Shown: positions 22,171-33,194 of the stretch, piece after piece | Layout: every line of letters begins with the position of its first letter | Numbering within the stretch: the first letter of the stretch is position 1 | Assembly (NCBI GenBank): GCA_003991915.1 | Contig: RQTK01000015.1 | Coordinates: forward strand, 742,085-806,084 | Reading direction: 5' to 3' | Length of the DNA: 64,000 nt | Source of the DNA: Elysia chlorotica | Taxonomy: Eukaryota; Mollusca; Gastropoda; Plakobranchidae | Made by a program: the position numbers and the translations under genes | Notes under the pieces: generated by a model | What the model was told of the DNA's origin: nothing | The model's input: only the letters and a program-made list of their open reading frames with translations | Database searches by the model: none

Positions 22171-23428
22171 TCAAAGCAGCCAAGGCAAGGAACCTAGTCA
22201 TATTGGAAGAATCCAGAGATCCACGTGTCCGAAAAACAGGCCTCTCAGTCGATGGTGGAAGAAAAGCTAACACGCCAGCTGAGATAGAAGATGCTATCAG
22301 GAAAGAAGGACTGGGGCTCAACCACAGGAAGTATTGCACTTACAGCTCTAGCAAAGAGAAACGATCAATGCTTGTTGCAGAAATCAGAGACATGGAGGAA
22401 GAGAAAATAACCAAAATGACTGGCTTGGCAAAGCAAGCAGCGAACACGACGTGGGAGGTACCAGAAAGAAAATTTTCTTATAGAGATGTGATACAGACAG
22501 ATGAAGCAAGTCTGAAATTCCTGGTAAAAGCAATGTATGACCTACCCACCCCAGCTAACAAGAACACATGGTTTGGTACGGAGGAGAAATGTCTACTCTG
22601 TGAAGAAAAGGGAACCTTGGCCCACATACTCTCAGGATGCGGAGTGGCACTTGCCCAGGGCCAGGTACACCTGGAGACACAACGAAGTCCTGAAAATAGT
22701 TGCCCAGTGTGCAGACGAGAAGAGAAAAAACTACAACAGCATAGGAAAGGAAAAAAGCCAAGCATTACATTCTTGAAGGCAGGAGAAGTGAAAGATAAAA
22801 GCAAGACAGGTGGAGATGCCCAAAGCTTTTTGGAAACGGCACGAGACTGGGACATGAAGGTGGATCTGGGCAGTAAACTAAAAGTTCCAAACTGGATAGC
22901 ACAGACAGAACTCCGACTAGACATGACTCTTATTTCAGAACACACTAAACAGATGGCGGTGTTTGAGCTGACAGTCCCCAGTGAAGATAGAGTGGAGGTG
23001 TCTGGAGAGCTGAAGAGAGCGAAATATAAAACCACAGCTGAAGCAGGAAGGAAGAACGGGTGGAAGGTCACAATGTGGGATGCAGAGGTTTTCCCGGAGC
23101 CTCGATGGCCAGACTGCTGATCGACTTGGGGTACCAAGGAAAAGAAAAAATAGAGAAGGCTGCTGAGACAACTGGGAGAAACAGCAGAAAGGGCCAGCAA
23201 CAGTATTTGGAAGTGGAGCCACTTCAAGGAGTGGGGAAGTGGAGCCACTTCAAGGAGTGGGGAAGTGGAAGATAGGAGCCGATGTCGGCAGGTGGCAAAA
23301 GCTGCTGTGCGATCTGCCCTGGTTGGTAGCTGATGATAGTGACAGTGGACAAATGCTCCTGGAACATCATCGCAAGACAAGGTTGGTCCAGGTATGCTCT
23401 AGAACACTAGAGTTTAAAGATTCGTCAC
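22171..23428 (+). pseudogene. Non-LTR retroelement C-terminal half, copy B (longest)
   Basis: A 975-bp frame (22146-23120) contains the linker (KAAKARNLVILEESRDP), the CCHC motif CLLCEEKGTLAHILSGC (C-x2-C-x7-H-x4-C, the spacing known for RLE-type non-LTR elements), the KAGEVKDKSKT and LETARDWDMKVDLG blocks, and a PD-(D/E)xK restriction-like endonuclease segment (LRLDMTLIS ... ELTVPSED). The catalytic-region PD is mutated to LD here. The conserved RYTWRHNEVLKIVAQ block lies in a different frame (about 22656-22770), so two compensating shifts occurred. The EVGCRGF block is shortened by a deletion of about 12-13 bp near 23075. The protein end (WKWSHFKEWGSGR-stop) is in yet another frame, partly duplicated at 23220-23270. 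The reverse transcriptase itself is not in the window. The 300-codon - strand frame is a shadow. Confidence 0.8.
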
Positions 23429-23939
23429 CCAGGAAATTATGTTGGTTGGTCAGTTTTTTAAATACTAACGTCAACCAAGAGATCATACTGTTTGGTCAGT
23501 TTCTTAAACACTAATGTCACCCAAGAGACCATGTGGTTGGTCAGTTTCTTAAACACTAACGCCACCCAAGAGACCATGTTGGTTGGTCAGTGAGTTTCTT
23601 AAACACTAACGCCACTCAAGAGACCATGTTGGTTGGTCATTTTCTTAAACACTAACGTCACCCAAGAGACCATGTTGGTTGGTCATTTTCTTAAACACTA
23701 ACGCCACCCAAGAGACCATGTTGGTTGGTCAGTGAGTTTCTTAAACACTAACGCCACTCAAGAGACCATGTTGGTTGGTCAATTAGTTTCTTAAACACTA
23801 ACGTCACCCAAGAGACTGTGTTGGTTGGTCAGTTTGTTAAACACTATCACACAAGAGACCGTGTTGGTTGGTCATTTTCTTAAACATTTAAGTCACCCAA
23901 GAGACCATGTTGGTTGGTCAGTGTGTTTCTTAAATACTA
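23429..23939 (+). repeat. 46-bp minisatellite, block 3
   Basis: About 11 units. The pair with GTCATTTTC versus GTCAGTGAGTTTC spacers repeats as a higher-order pattern (compare about 23560-23640 with 23690-23770). Confidence 0.9.
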
Positions 23940-24376
23940 ACGTCAACTGGGCTTGCTCGGTTGTAATTTTTCACAAACGATTGGAAATCAATTTGTATTT
24001 TTTTTCCTCCGTCAAGGGTGAAATTTTTTCGAACTACAACTGGCACATGTCCATGTCTACAGTTTTTCTTTCCGGTTATAAAGGCGGAGGTTTGGAACTG
24101 GTGTTGTACCACCGCTCCAATTTTTGTTTGTTCTCCCCAATAGAGGCTTCTTTGGACCATTTTGCATGCTGAGTTTTAGGGCATGCCAACACAGTAACGG
24201 CTATATTGTGCTCACGATTTCCCTAAAAGTTAGTACACAACACTAGTAGCAACGGTGGCGAGTAGTAATAAAAGCATAAAAAGGTCGGTTAAATGGACAA
24301 GGTATATACAGCAGTATATAGGATTATCCCAGTAACATTTTTCATATATTTTAGAAACCTCAGTATGCGGTTAAAA
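23940..24376 (+). repeat. Family X, long copy 1
   Basis: A 437-bp segment, nearly the same as 25843-26278. It opens CAACTGGGCTTGCTCGGTTG, contains TTTCCGGTTATAAAGGCGGA, the TTTTAGGGCATGCCAACACA block and CAGCAGTATATAGGATTATC, and ends CCTCAGTATGCGGTTAAA. Both long copies join a minisatellite unit at the same base on the left. The open frames of up to 115 codons do not resemble known proteins. Confidence 0.85.
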
Positions 24377-24403
24377 AGATATATAATATCATAATATTAT
24401 ATT

Positions 24404-24876
24404 AAAGCTGACAGTCCCCAGTGAAGAGAGAGTGGAGGTCTGGAGAGCTGGAGAGAGCAAAATATGAAACCATAGCTGAGGCAGGAAGGAAGAACGGGTG
24501 GAAGGTCAGAATATGGGCTGTAGAAGTGGGATGCAGAGGTTTTCCCGCAGCCTCGATGGCCAGACTACTGAAGGACTTGGGAAAGGAAAAGAAAAAAGAG
24601 AAGGCTGAGACAGCTGGAAGAAGCAGCAGAAAGGGCCAGCAACAGTATTTGGAAGTGGAGCCACTTCAAGGAGTGGGGAAGTGGAAGATAGGAGCCGATG
24701 TCCTCAAGTGGCAAAAGTTACTACCAGTATCACCCGAAACTGTGCGATCTGCCCTGGTTAGTAGCTGATAATGGCGACAGAGGACTCCACGAGTGGACAA
24801 AAATGCTCCTGGAACACCATCGAAAGACAAGGTTGGTCCAGGTATTCTCTAGAACACAAGACGTTAAAGATGTGTC
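24404..24876 (+). pseudogene. Non-LTR retroelement C-terminal end, copy C
   Basis: It starts inside the endonuclease at LTVPSEE and runs to the 3' end. This copy retains the EVGCRGFPAASMARLLKDLG block that is broken in copy B. The protein end and 3' UTR follow, then the minisatellite starts at CACCCAGGAGACC exactly as after copy B. It is joined on the left to family X by a 27-bp A+T spacer. The segment is too short to be functional. Confidence 0.75.
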
Positions 24877-25842
24877 ACCCAGGAGACCATGTTGGTTGGT
24901 CAGTTTATTAAACACTAACGTCACCCAAGAGACCATGTTGGTTGGTCAGTTCTACCCAAGAGACCATGTTGGTTGGTCAGTTTCTTAAACACTAACGTCA
25001 CCCAAGAGACCATGTTGGTTGGTCAGTTTCTTAAACACTAACGTCACCCAAGAGACCATGTTGGTTGGTCAGTTTCACCCAAGAGACCATGTTGGTTGGT
25101 CAGTTTCTTAAACACTAACGTCACCCAAGAGACCATGTTGGTTGGTCAGTTTCTTAAATACTAACGTCACACAAGAGACCATGTTGGTTGGTCAGTTTTA
25201 TCCAAGAGACCATGGTTGGTTAGATTCACCCAAGAGAACATGTTGGTTGGTAAGTTTCTTAAACACTAACGTCACCCAAGAGACCATGTTGGTTGGTCAG
25301 TTAGTTTCTTAAACACTAACGTCACCCAAGAGACCATGTTGGTTGGTCAGTTTCTTAAACACTAACGTCACCCAAGAGAACGTGTTGGTTGGTCTTTTTT
25401 TTTCTTAAATACTAACGTCACCCAAGAGACCATTTTGGTTTGTTATTTTTCTTAAATACTAACGTCACCCAAGAGACCATGTTGGTTGGTAAGTTTCTTA
25501 AACACTAACGTCACCCAAGAGAACGTGTTGGTTGGTCAGTTTTACCCAAGAGACCATGTTGGTTGGTCAGTTTCTTAAACACTAACGTCACCCAAGAGAC
25601 CATGTTGGTTGGTCAGTTTCTTAAACACTAACCAAGAGACCATGGTTGGTCAGTTTCACCCAAGAGACCATGTTGGTTGGTCAGTTGTTTCTTAAATACT
25701 AACGTCACCCAAGATACCATGCTGGTTGGTCAGTTTCTTAAAGACTAACGTCACCCAAGATACCATGCTGGTTAGTCAGTTTCTTAAAGACTAACGTCAC
25801 CCAAGAGACCATGTTGGTTGGTCAGTTGTTTCTTAAATACTA
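24877..25842 (+). repeat. 46-bp minisatellite, block 4 (largest)
   Basis: About 25 units. Full 46-bp units alternate with short roughly 31-bp units that lack TTCTTAAACACTAACGT, giving a partial higher-order pattern (46-31). Units are highly similar to each other, so this block is young or homogenised. Confidence 0.92.
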
Positions 25843-26278
25843 ACGTCAACTCGGATTGCTCGGTTGTATTGTTACACACATGTTCGGAAATCAATGTATC
25901 TATTTTTTTTTTAATTCCTCCGTCAAGGGGGGTATTTTTTCGAACTACAACTTGTACATTTCCATGTCTACAGTTTTTCTTTCCGGTTATAAAGGCGGAG
26001 GTTTTGAACTGGTGTTGTACCACCGATCCAGTTATTGTTTGTTCTCCCCAACAGAGGCCTCTTTGGACCATTTTGCATGCCGAGTTTTAGGGCACGCCAA
26101 CACAGTAACGGCTATATTGTGCCCACGATTTCCCAAAAAGTTAGTACACAACACTACTAGCAACGGTGGCTAGGAGTGATAAAAAGGTCGGTTAAAAGTA
26201 CAAGGTATATACAGCAGTATATAGGATTATCCCAGTAACATTTTTCATATATTTTAGAAACCTCAGTATGCGGTTAAA
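25843..26278 (+). repeat. Family X, long copy 2
   Basis: 436 bp, near-identical in order and text to 23940-24376. It continues downstream with atgatcagtgaagatttctcaa, which also follows the copy at 17640 in diverged form. Confidence 0.85.
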
Positions 26279-26655
26279 AAACATGTATAATGATCAGTGA
26301 AGATTTCTCAAGTAAAAACCGGAACTTGCTAGCTATTGTGCAAAACATGTCAGGTTTGATGCATGGAGTTTGGAATCCATTTTGTAGAATTTTTTTTATA
26401 AATTTCAAACCGTGATGAAGGAGTATTGTCTGAAACAGAGGGTGTATTTCTGTTTTGAGTCGAACGAGGGATTTTTTGTTGTTTATTCAGAAGCCTCATC
26501 CCCTAGAGTAAGAAGTCTGAATTCGTATCTATGAAACATCGGGGTTTGGGTTCGATTTGTATTTACGGCACGGTTACACTGTAACGGATATATTGTATGG
26601 AACATGGACAGGTTTTTTTGTTTTGTTTTGTTTTTTGTTTCTTTTTTTTTTGTTT

Positions 26656-26671
26656 GGGGGGGGGGGGGGGG
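26656..26671. repeat. Poly-G run (16 G) after a T-rich tract
   Basis: An uninterrupted run of 16 G preceded by TTTTGTTT repeats. It could form a G-quadruplex and is also a likely length error in assembly. Confidence 0.9.
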
Positions 26672-28682
26672 CAGAGTATTTGGGTCGAGTAAGTGTAACG
26701 TTAAACGTAAGGCTTATATAAATATCGCGGGCATTTAGGAGGGGCAATTTTGAGACATCGCAAATCGCGGCCAAATTTAGTTAGGTTTAAACAAAACTTG
26801 ACAAACTTTCAAGTTGTTCCATTCCCTCCAAATTGTTTTGTTGTTTTGTTTTGGAGGGTTTTTTTTGTCGTTTTTTTTTTTGGAGGGTGAGGGTGGGGTG
26901 GGGGGAGTTTATCGGGCCATAGGCCTATACGCATTGAATGTATTTTCGTGATCTTTGTCATGGGCTAAAATAATGCTATAAATAAAAAATAATATTTAAA
27001 TAGCAGAAGGCCGATAGCGTCATTTTTGTTATCATTAAATATTTTTTTTTAAATAACTCGAATAATAAAGTTGTAAAGCAAAAAAGACGTGATATAGGCC
27101 TACAAATCGTTGAAACCCCGTCTACAAACTAACCTCTAATTTTTGTCATGAAAATATCACTGAAACAAACCTTGATCATGTAGGGAGAAATGTGTAAACT
27201 AAGAATATAAAAAAACAACAACTTAGCTTTTGGTAACTTGGGATGAATATTTAACTTCAGCTGTGGTCTCCTTAGGCCTTCTCAGGAAGTATTCGCCAAA
27301 ATACATGTAGGTATCTTCTCTTCAAGCATGGACATGTAGAGATCAGAGACGGTCTACGTGCTGGAATCTATATGAATGTGAAGGAAGATTAAGAATTGCT
27401 ATGCATTTTTGTTGCTAAACAGACGATTTTTTACAATATTGCAAAAATTAATTAAGGTTAAAGTCAAAGACAAAGAAAGTCAAATTCAAAAGAGCAGAAG
27501 TTAATTTTAATTGTATAGGTGGTGGTGGTTTTTTGTGGTTATTAAATTTAAGATTATTCCTGCACAAAATATAATGATTAACTGAATTCTAAGCTTTACA
27601 ACAGAATCGCAATTTTTTGCCGTAAAGCCTAACCTCGTCTAGATATACATTTCTTTGAAAAATTTATTTTAAAACTATTTCTTTAAAAGAGACCATGGTT
27701 TTCCGGAATTAATTTGCACTTACCTGAGCGTCGTGGCTAGAGGTGTAGCACGTGTAGGCCTACTTTGCTGCTTTTGAGGATTTCAAACAAGTTTTACCTT
27801 GAGATCTAGATGTAGATCTATATCTGGTTCATGATCAGTTCATACTTGAAATAATAATCAACCTCCACAATTTTAATATCTATTAGAATTTCATTAGAAA
27901 ATCTAATTTCTTTAAACTTGATTCAAATATGAAGGAAATCTCAATATCAGGCGGTATATCTGATCAGTGGCAAGTTATGCATTCAACTGCATTGACTTTG
28001 TTCGAATGAATCGAGAAAGTTTCGTGGTGAACATGCTCACTTTTGAAACCGTGGACTTCGTGCTTAGGCCTACAGATATGTTAATCTGAGCTGTTTATCT
28101 ACGCAACACGTCAAGGACGTTGTGTTATGATTGGTAGATCTAGTCACTAAACTGACCTTGTCAACTTCCCTACTATCAATTTTGTGAGCAGCGTGTCAAA
28201 AATTGTGTCTGCGTGCTGTTATAAATAAATTAGGCCTACCATCTGAGAAGTATTCGCTCCAAGAACCAATGAGAAATCTATGTAGCAATTGAAATAAACG
28301 ATTTTTTTTTTCTCTATTTCAAAGACATTTGAGAAAATTTCGTGGGTTAACAAGGACTTCCTATGTTTGTCAAGTCACCGGTTGAATAAAATAAGGGTTC
28401 CCAAAATAACAGTTATAACACACCAATTCTTTATCATTAAACTATTGAGTACAATAGGGTCAGTTTCGATTTTTGCTTGCGTAGGCTGAGAAGTCTAAAC
28501 GTAAATTGATATCCGAGTATCATTCTAATCTAACTATGGGAAAGACATTGTTAAGATAAAGAAGTATTATTATTGTTACCCTTATTATGCAATTTTTTTT
28601 TCAATTCAGTGGTGGTTTTTGTTTGTTTGTTCGTTGTTGTTTTGTTTGTTTATTGTTGTTTTTTTTTCGGAGTCTTTGTTTG

Positions 28683-28785
28683 TTACCGCATAGCGTTCAA
28701 TGTAAGCACAATATAGGCTATATTGTGGACTGACCCCAAGACTTACGTCTTACAAATATTATGTGCTGTATCTGTCGTTAACGTA
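28683..28785 (-). mobile_element. SINE fragment
   Basis: cgcatagcgttcaatgtaag, cacaatataggctatattgtgg, then ccccaagacttacgtcttac and tatgtgctg in family order. Confidence 0.5.
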
Positions 28786-30409
28786 TAAGTTTCAAACCTT
28801 GCATTGGTGACGACAAGCTAATGTGTTAAAAACCCACAAACGTATCTGATCCGTTAAAATTGTACTCAATTGATCACTTTTGTATCAGGAACAGCATTGA
28901 AGAAAAACGCACGTTACAGCGAGTAGGCTAACCGATTTTGTTTCTTAGTTAGTTTGTTTGTTTGTTGTTGTTTTTTTTCATTTGATGTAAACTAGTGCAG
29001 TAGATGATTTGTCTAACATAGGAAATACAAACGATCTGGCTTGATGGAATTGCCTTCAATTGGATTTATGGGCACAAACTAGGTAGGCCTACTCCGCTGA
29101 GCCACTCACAGCGGTAAGCCATAATATATTGTTTCTTAGTCGTTAAACCGCATCTAAATTGGTTTATCTTGAAGCATTATTCAATTCTGAATAGTAGCCT
29201 ATGATATGCAATAATTGATACTTTTTATTTTTTTTAAACATTGATAGTACAATTGTTTTAAATGCTAAACCCCGAATTTTCCATTTGAGCCTTTAATTTT
29301 CCTGCGCCCAAACATGAATATAATTATTTTAGGCAGTCCAAAACGGGCGCAAATTTTGTTTAGTTGGTGCTTCCCGTACAAATGTACCAAGTTTCGACCT
29401 TTTAGGGTGGCTGAAAAGAACTGAGCATGTTTTCAATATTGTTTTCTCAAGGTCCAAATGGTTTTGTATCTGTGATGTCGCACATTAATGTGTTATGGGG
29501 GACAAGTTGGCGTTCTGCTCAAATGTTTCTGGTAGCTGAAAAGCACTTTAAAATAATGCAGAAACAAAAATCATAACAATTCTTAAGCTAGAAAGACTAA
29601 ATTGGTGTTTCTGTGATCTGCAGACAGAACTGCATACTTTAAGATAGTTTTAGTACATTTTAATTATTGCATTTTTCGGTTTCGAATACTTAATTTAATT
29701 GCGGAGTTAATCAGTGAAGCTTCAACATCTCGCGCTGAAACTCAGGCAAAAGGGGTAACATTTCTTGAGGAAAAAATAACAGCCTACTTCATAACTTCAT
29801 TATTTTTCGTAACAGTATTTTAAAACAACGTGTTTAAAAGGCATTGGTTATAATATATCACTTTAGTAGGGTTCACCGAAAAAAAAAGTAAAATAATCGA
29901 AATGGACAAGAGGTGAAAGACATTTAGATTTAAACGGCTATAGTCAAATACTTGCGAAGGATAAGGAAAAGTCAGGAGAAATGCAAAGCTATCAAAGTAA
30001 ATTGAAAAGTGAAAAAAAATTAAATCGGCTACGGGCAGTTTTATGAAGATTGTTTCTTAAGTAACAATAATTGCTCAAATCCCATTCTGACTCAATAATA
30101 ATAATTCGCCCAAAGTTTATGAATTATTAGCTACGTAGCTCTGTTTTACACCAGACAATCAAGACACCACTTTCACCAACGCGTGGTAGGCTACGGCCTG
30201 TTTTACAGCCATGAATTATTCCTCTTCCCTACGAGATCAGACACTGTGGAAACTATTAAATTGTACAGTGCTCAATGGCTCTGCCTTTCTAGCTTCTATG
30301 TGCATTTTCTGGGGGTTACCACTGCATATAATTTATATTACTGTTCAATGTAGGAGCCCCCGTCTCTTAGTTTATCGGTTCCAATGTTCCCTGATAGCAT
30401 CACATGTGG

Positions 30410-30510
30410 GAATGGGCCCCAATACTGACGCCTGATAATTTTATGAACCAGTCTGGGGATACTTACTTTTGTCTCATACGGTCACACCGACCTAACCAGT
30501 CGCGGACGAA
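30410..30510 (-). mobile_element. SINE fragment
   Basis: GGGCCCCAATACTGACGCCT, gataattttatg, ctggggatac, gtctcatacggtcaca and ccgacctaaccagtcg preserve the family order. The tRNA-like head is reduced to gacgaaatccgc. Confidence 0.55.
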
Positions 30511-32375
30511 ATCCGCAAATAAAATTGTCCAATCGTCAAAATGACCAAAAGGGTCACAAGGGAGATTTACTGTTGATTTCCCATATGACGTCGTTGGTCT
30601 TATAATAGATGATCTAGTTTTTGTTCATGCTACATGGCCCCTTTATTATCAACCGTTCACATACTTAACAATAAGCTTCCTTTCTTACAACCCTTTAGGT
30701 CTGCTTAATGTATACAGTACCTCCCCCCAAAGCTTGAAAATAAAACAACTATTATATCTCGTACTGAAGTAGCCCGCATAGTTGCTAGATTATTACGATC
30801 ACTTGCCCCTACGAGACTGCAAGTGACTATTTTTGTCAAGTGTTTACTTCCTCATTATTACGGTGTTCGTGGACTGTAATATACCCAAGGTGACTCAAGC
30901 ATAGATTGTATACTTTTATTTTTTACTTCACCATACGTATTTTTTATCTTAATTGATATTTAAAGATATCGAACAATTACTCAACACAACATTCATTACA
31001 TCCAATAACCTTATCTTATTTCAAAACTTGAATATGTTTCTAAATGAATAAATGAAAAATTACTTGGACTCATAAAATGGTGTAACACCGACTAGACTGT
31101 TGTCACCAAACATGACAATCGCTAAGCTTTCATAGAACAGTAGAAGTAGAACTGAAGTAGATTCAAGGACTGGAAGTCGCACACAGTGAGTTTACATTCT
31201 ATTATAAATCTATTTTATATAGGTCTAGATCTAGATGCGTGTAAAATACGTAAAAAGATTAACCAATCTTGATGAGCTCAGAGTATATACCTAAAGATCT
31301 AGATCTAGTTAGATCTAGCCAGATCTAGATGAGATCTATATCTAAATAGAATCTCTGCTTCAAGAAAGTGCACTAAGGTAGTGTTTTAGGTACTATCACT
31401 GGATTTAGGAATCCAGAGTAACCTAACGGCTGCACAATCCCAACCAAGGATCCATAGGCTAAAGCTGTGAGAGCATCAAATATTAGTCTATTGATCAGTG
31501 AATGTCGCTGTGCCTGCCTCTGTATCAAGCACTGTAGATGTAACTTTCCTTATTTTTTAGATTCTAGTTGAGAAATCTAAATATAGAGATCTAGAGATGA
31601 CACATAAAGACGAGATAAAAAGGGGAGGGGGGGGGGCTTTGGCACAATGTTGCTTTGTACCACTAGCACAGTAGCCGAGGCATCTTTAGATCAAGGGTGG
31701 TATTGTGATAGATCTACTTGTAAACATTTTTTAAGTCCCGCAACAGCAGCCCTTGAGTAGAATTTGTATACGTATTAACATCTAGATCTAGATGTTTAAT
31801 TCAATTTTATGTTTTCCTTGACATCTAATAACAAAGTATTTTGCCATTGTTGCACCAATGCAGTCTAAAAGCTCAATGCACTGGTGCTGAACAATAGTAA
31901 TAACAGCGATGTTCTTTCAAATTACATGAAAAACATGAAGCAGCAAGTTCGTAGGCCTAGCAAACCATAAAATTTAAGCTTTGTTAGGTGGCTCAAATAT
32001 AGAGCTTACAATTTGCAAATAATCAAAGGATTGTAGGTTCAATTACTGATCAGGTGGTTTTGATCCCTAGTGGTTAAATCGGTAAAAACAATACACAATA
32101 AATTTAGTAATTGTGAGGCACAAATCACTAGTATAGGTTTTGAGCTAGAACCTTCTAAACATTTAAAAATACTGTAACTTTTCCCATTTTCAAATTAAGT
32201 TGAATGTCTCTGGTTCTAGAATATAACATTCAAAACATGGCTACAGTTATGGCGGCTAAAATCTCCTCTCATGCTTGATGACCGGAGGATTTTTAAACTT
32301 TTGATTTAAATTTAAGTAGATAAATCTAAGATACAGTTTCTCGTAAGCACCCCTAGCTCATTTGATCTGTGGATG

Positions 32376-33098
32376 GGTAAATAATAGCATAAGATTAGTT
32401 TGTTGGAGCAATGATAGTTTACTAAAAACAAAGAAGATGTTCAAAACATTTTGAAGCATTTTTATCTGTTTGTTGAATCATGAAAAGGGTAATGTGAAAG
32501 GCACCTTGTGTTTGGATGAAGCTCAGACCCCTGTTACTCTCTAAAGACTAAAACTAGCAGTAGTCTGAAGAAATTAACTTATTTTTGCAGAGTATGAAAA
32601 AACTTAATCAAAATTTTAAAATAAATTAATGAACATAGTCATTTTATAAGACATGATTTACAAACTAATTTTTTCCACACTTTTAGTGATTATTTGTTTC
32701 AGTTTCGTAAATAATAGCATATATGATTAGTTTGTTGGAGCAATGATAGTTTACTAAAAACAAAAAAAGATGAAACATTTTGAAGCATTTTTATAGATTG
32801 TTGAATCATGAAAAGGAAAAATGTGAAAGGCACTTTGTGTTCGGATGAAGCTTAGACTGCTTTTACTCTAGACCTAGATCCATTAGGTTGATATTCCTCA
32901 AATTCTTTCATATTATATTTCTTAGACTAAAACTAGCATGTATACTGTAGTATGAAGAAATGGAACTTTTTTTTAGAGTGTGTAGTTTTGTAAAAACTCA
33001 TTCAAAATTGGTGAAATTAATGAAATTTAGTAATTTTAGAAGACATGATTTACAAACTGATTTTTTGTCCTCACTCTTAGTGATTATTTTTTTCAGTT
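32376..33098. repeat. Direct tandem duplication (330 and 393 bp) just before FRMD8 exon 1
   Basis: Copy 1 is about 32376-32705 and copy 2 about 32706-33098. Both contain AATAATAGCATA, TTAGTTTGTTGGAGCAATGA, gaagcatttttat, gacatgatttacaaact and end in tttcagttt. Copy 2 has about 60 bp extra around 32870-32930. Each copy ends with a polypyrimidine-AG, so the duplication doubled a candidate 3' splice site. Confidence 0.85.
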
Positions 33099-33176
33099 TG
33101 GTGGTGGACGTCCTTTGATTGTGAAAAAAACCAGGGTTATTACTTCCTTTGTTGTCTATCACACAAAAAGTGCAAT

Positions 33177-33194
33177 ATGACATCACTTATCCAG
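33177..33194 (+). CDS. FRMD8: FRMD8 exon 1 (coding part)
   Basis: ATG ACA TCA CTT ATC CAG then the donor gtaaat. The frame stays open upstream to a stop at 33081, and a candidate acceptor (tttcag) ends at 33096, so coding or 5' UTR sequence may begin earlier. Phase 0 end. Confidence 0.55.

Larger units (their letters stand above)
26330..33096. other. FRMD8 upstream region, no coding exon identified
   Basis: A+T-rich with T/G-rich simple stretches. It holds two SINE fragments (listed separately), seven TAGGCCTA and several TAGATCTA palindromes, and a tandem duplication at its right end. A plausible 5' UTR exon of FRMD8 could end at 31185 (cacaca then the donor gtgagt). I saw no clear promoter. 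Confidence 0.45.

Noticed and set aside
22478-23380. 300-codon open frame on the - strand
   Set aside because: It is antisense to retroelement copy B, whose + strand carries recognisable CCHC and endonuclease motifs. The - strand product is a Ser/Leu/Pro-rich shadow.
24877-25842. CRISPR-like direct repeats
   Set aside because: Units abut one another with no unique spacers, and the context is eukaryotic; this is a minisatellite.
30211-30435. 74-codon frame upstream of FRMD8
   Set aside because: Its 3' part runs into a SINE fragment and no domain is visible.
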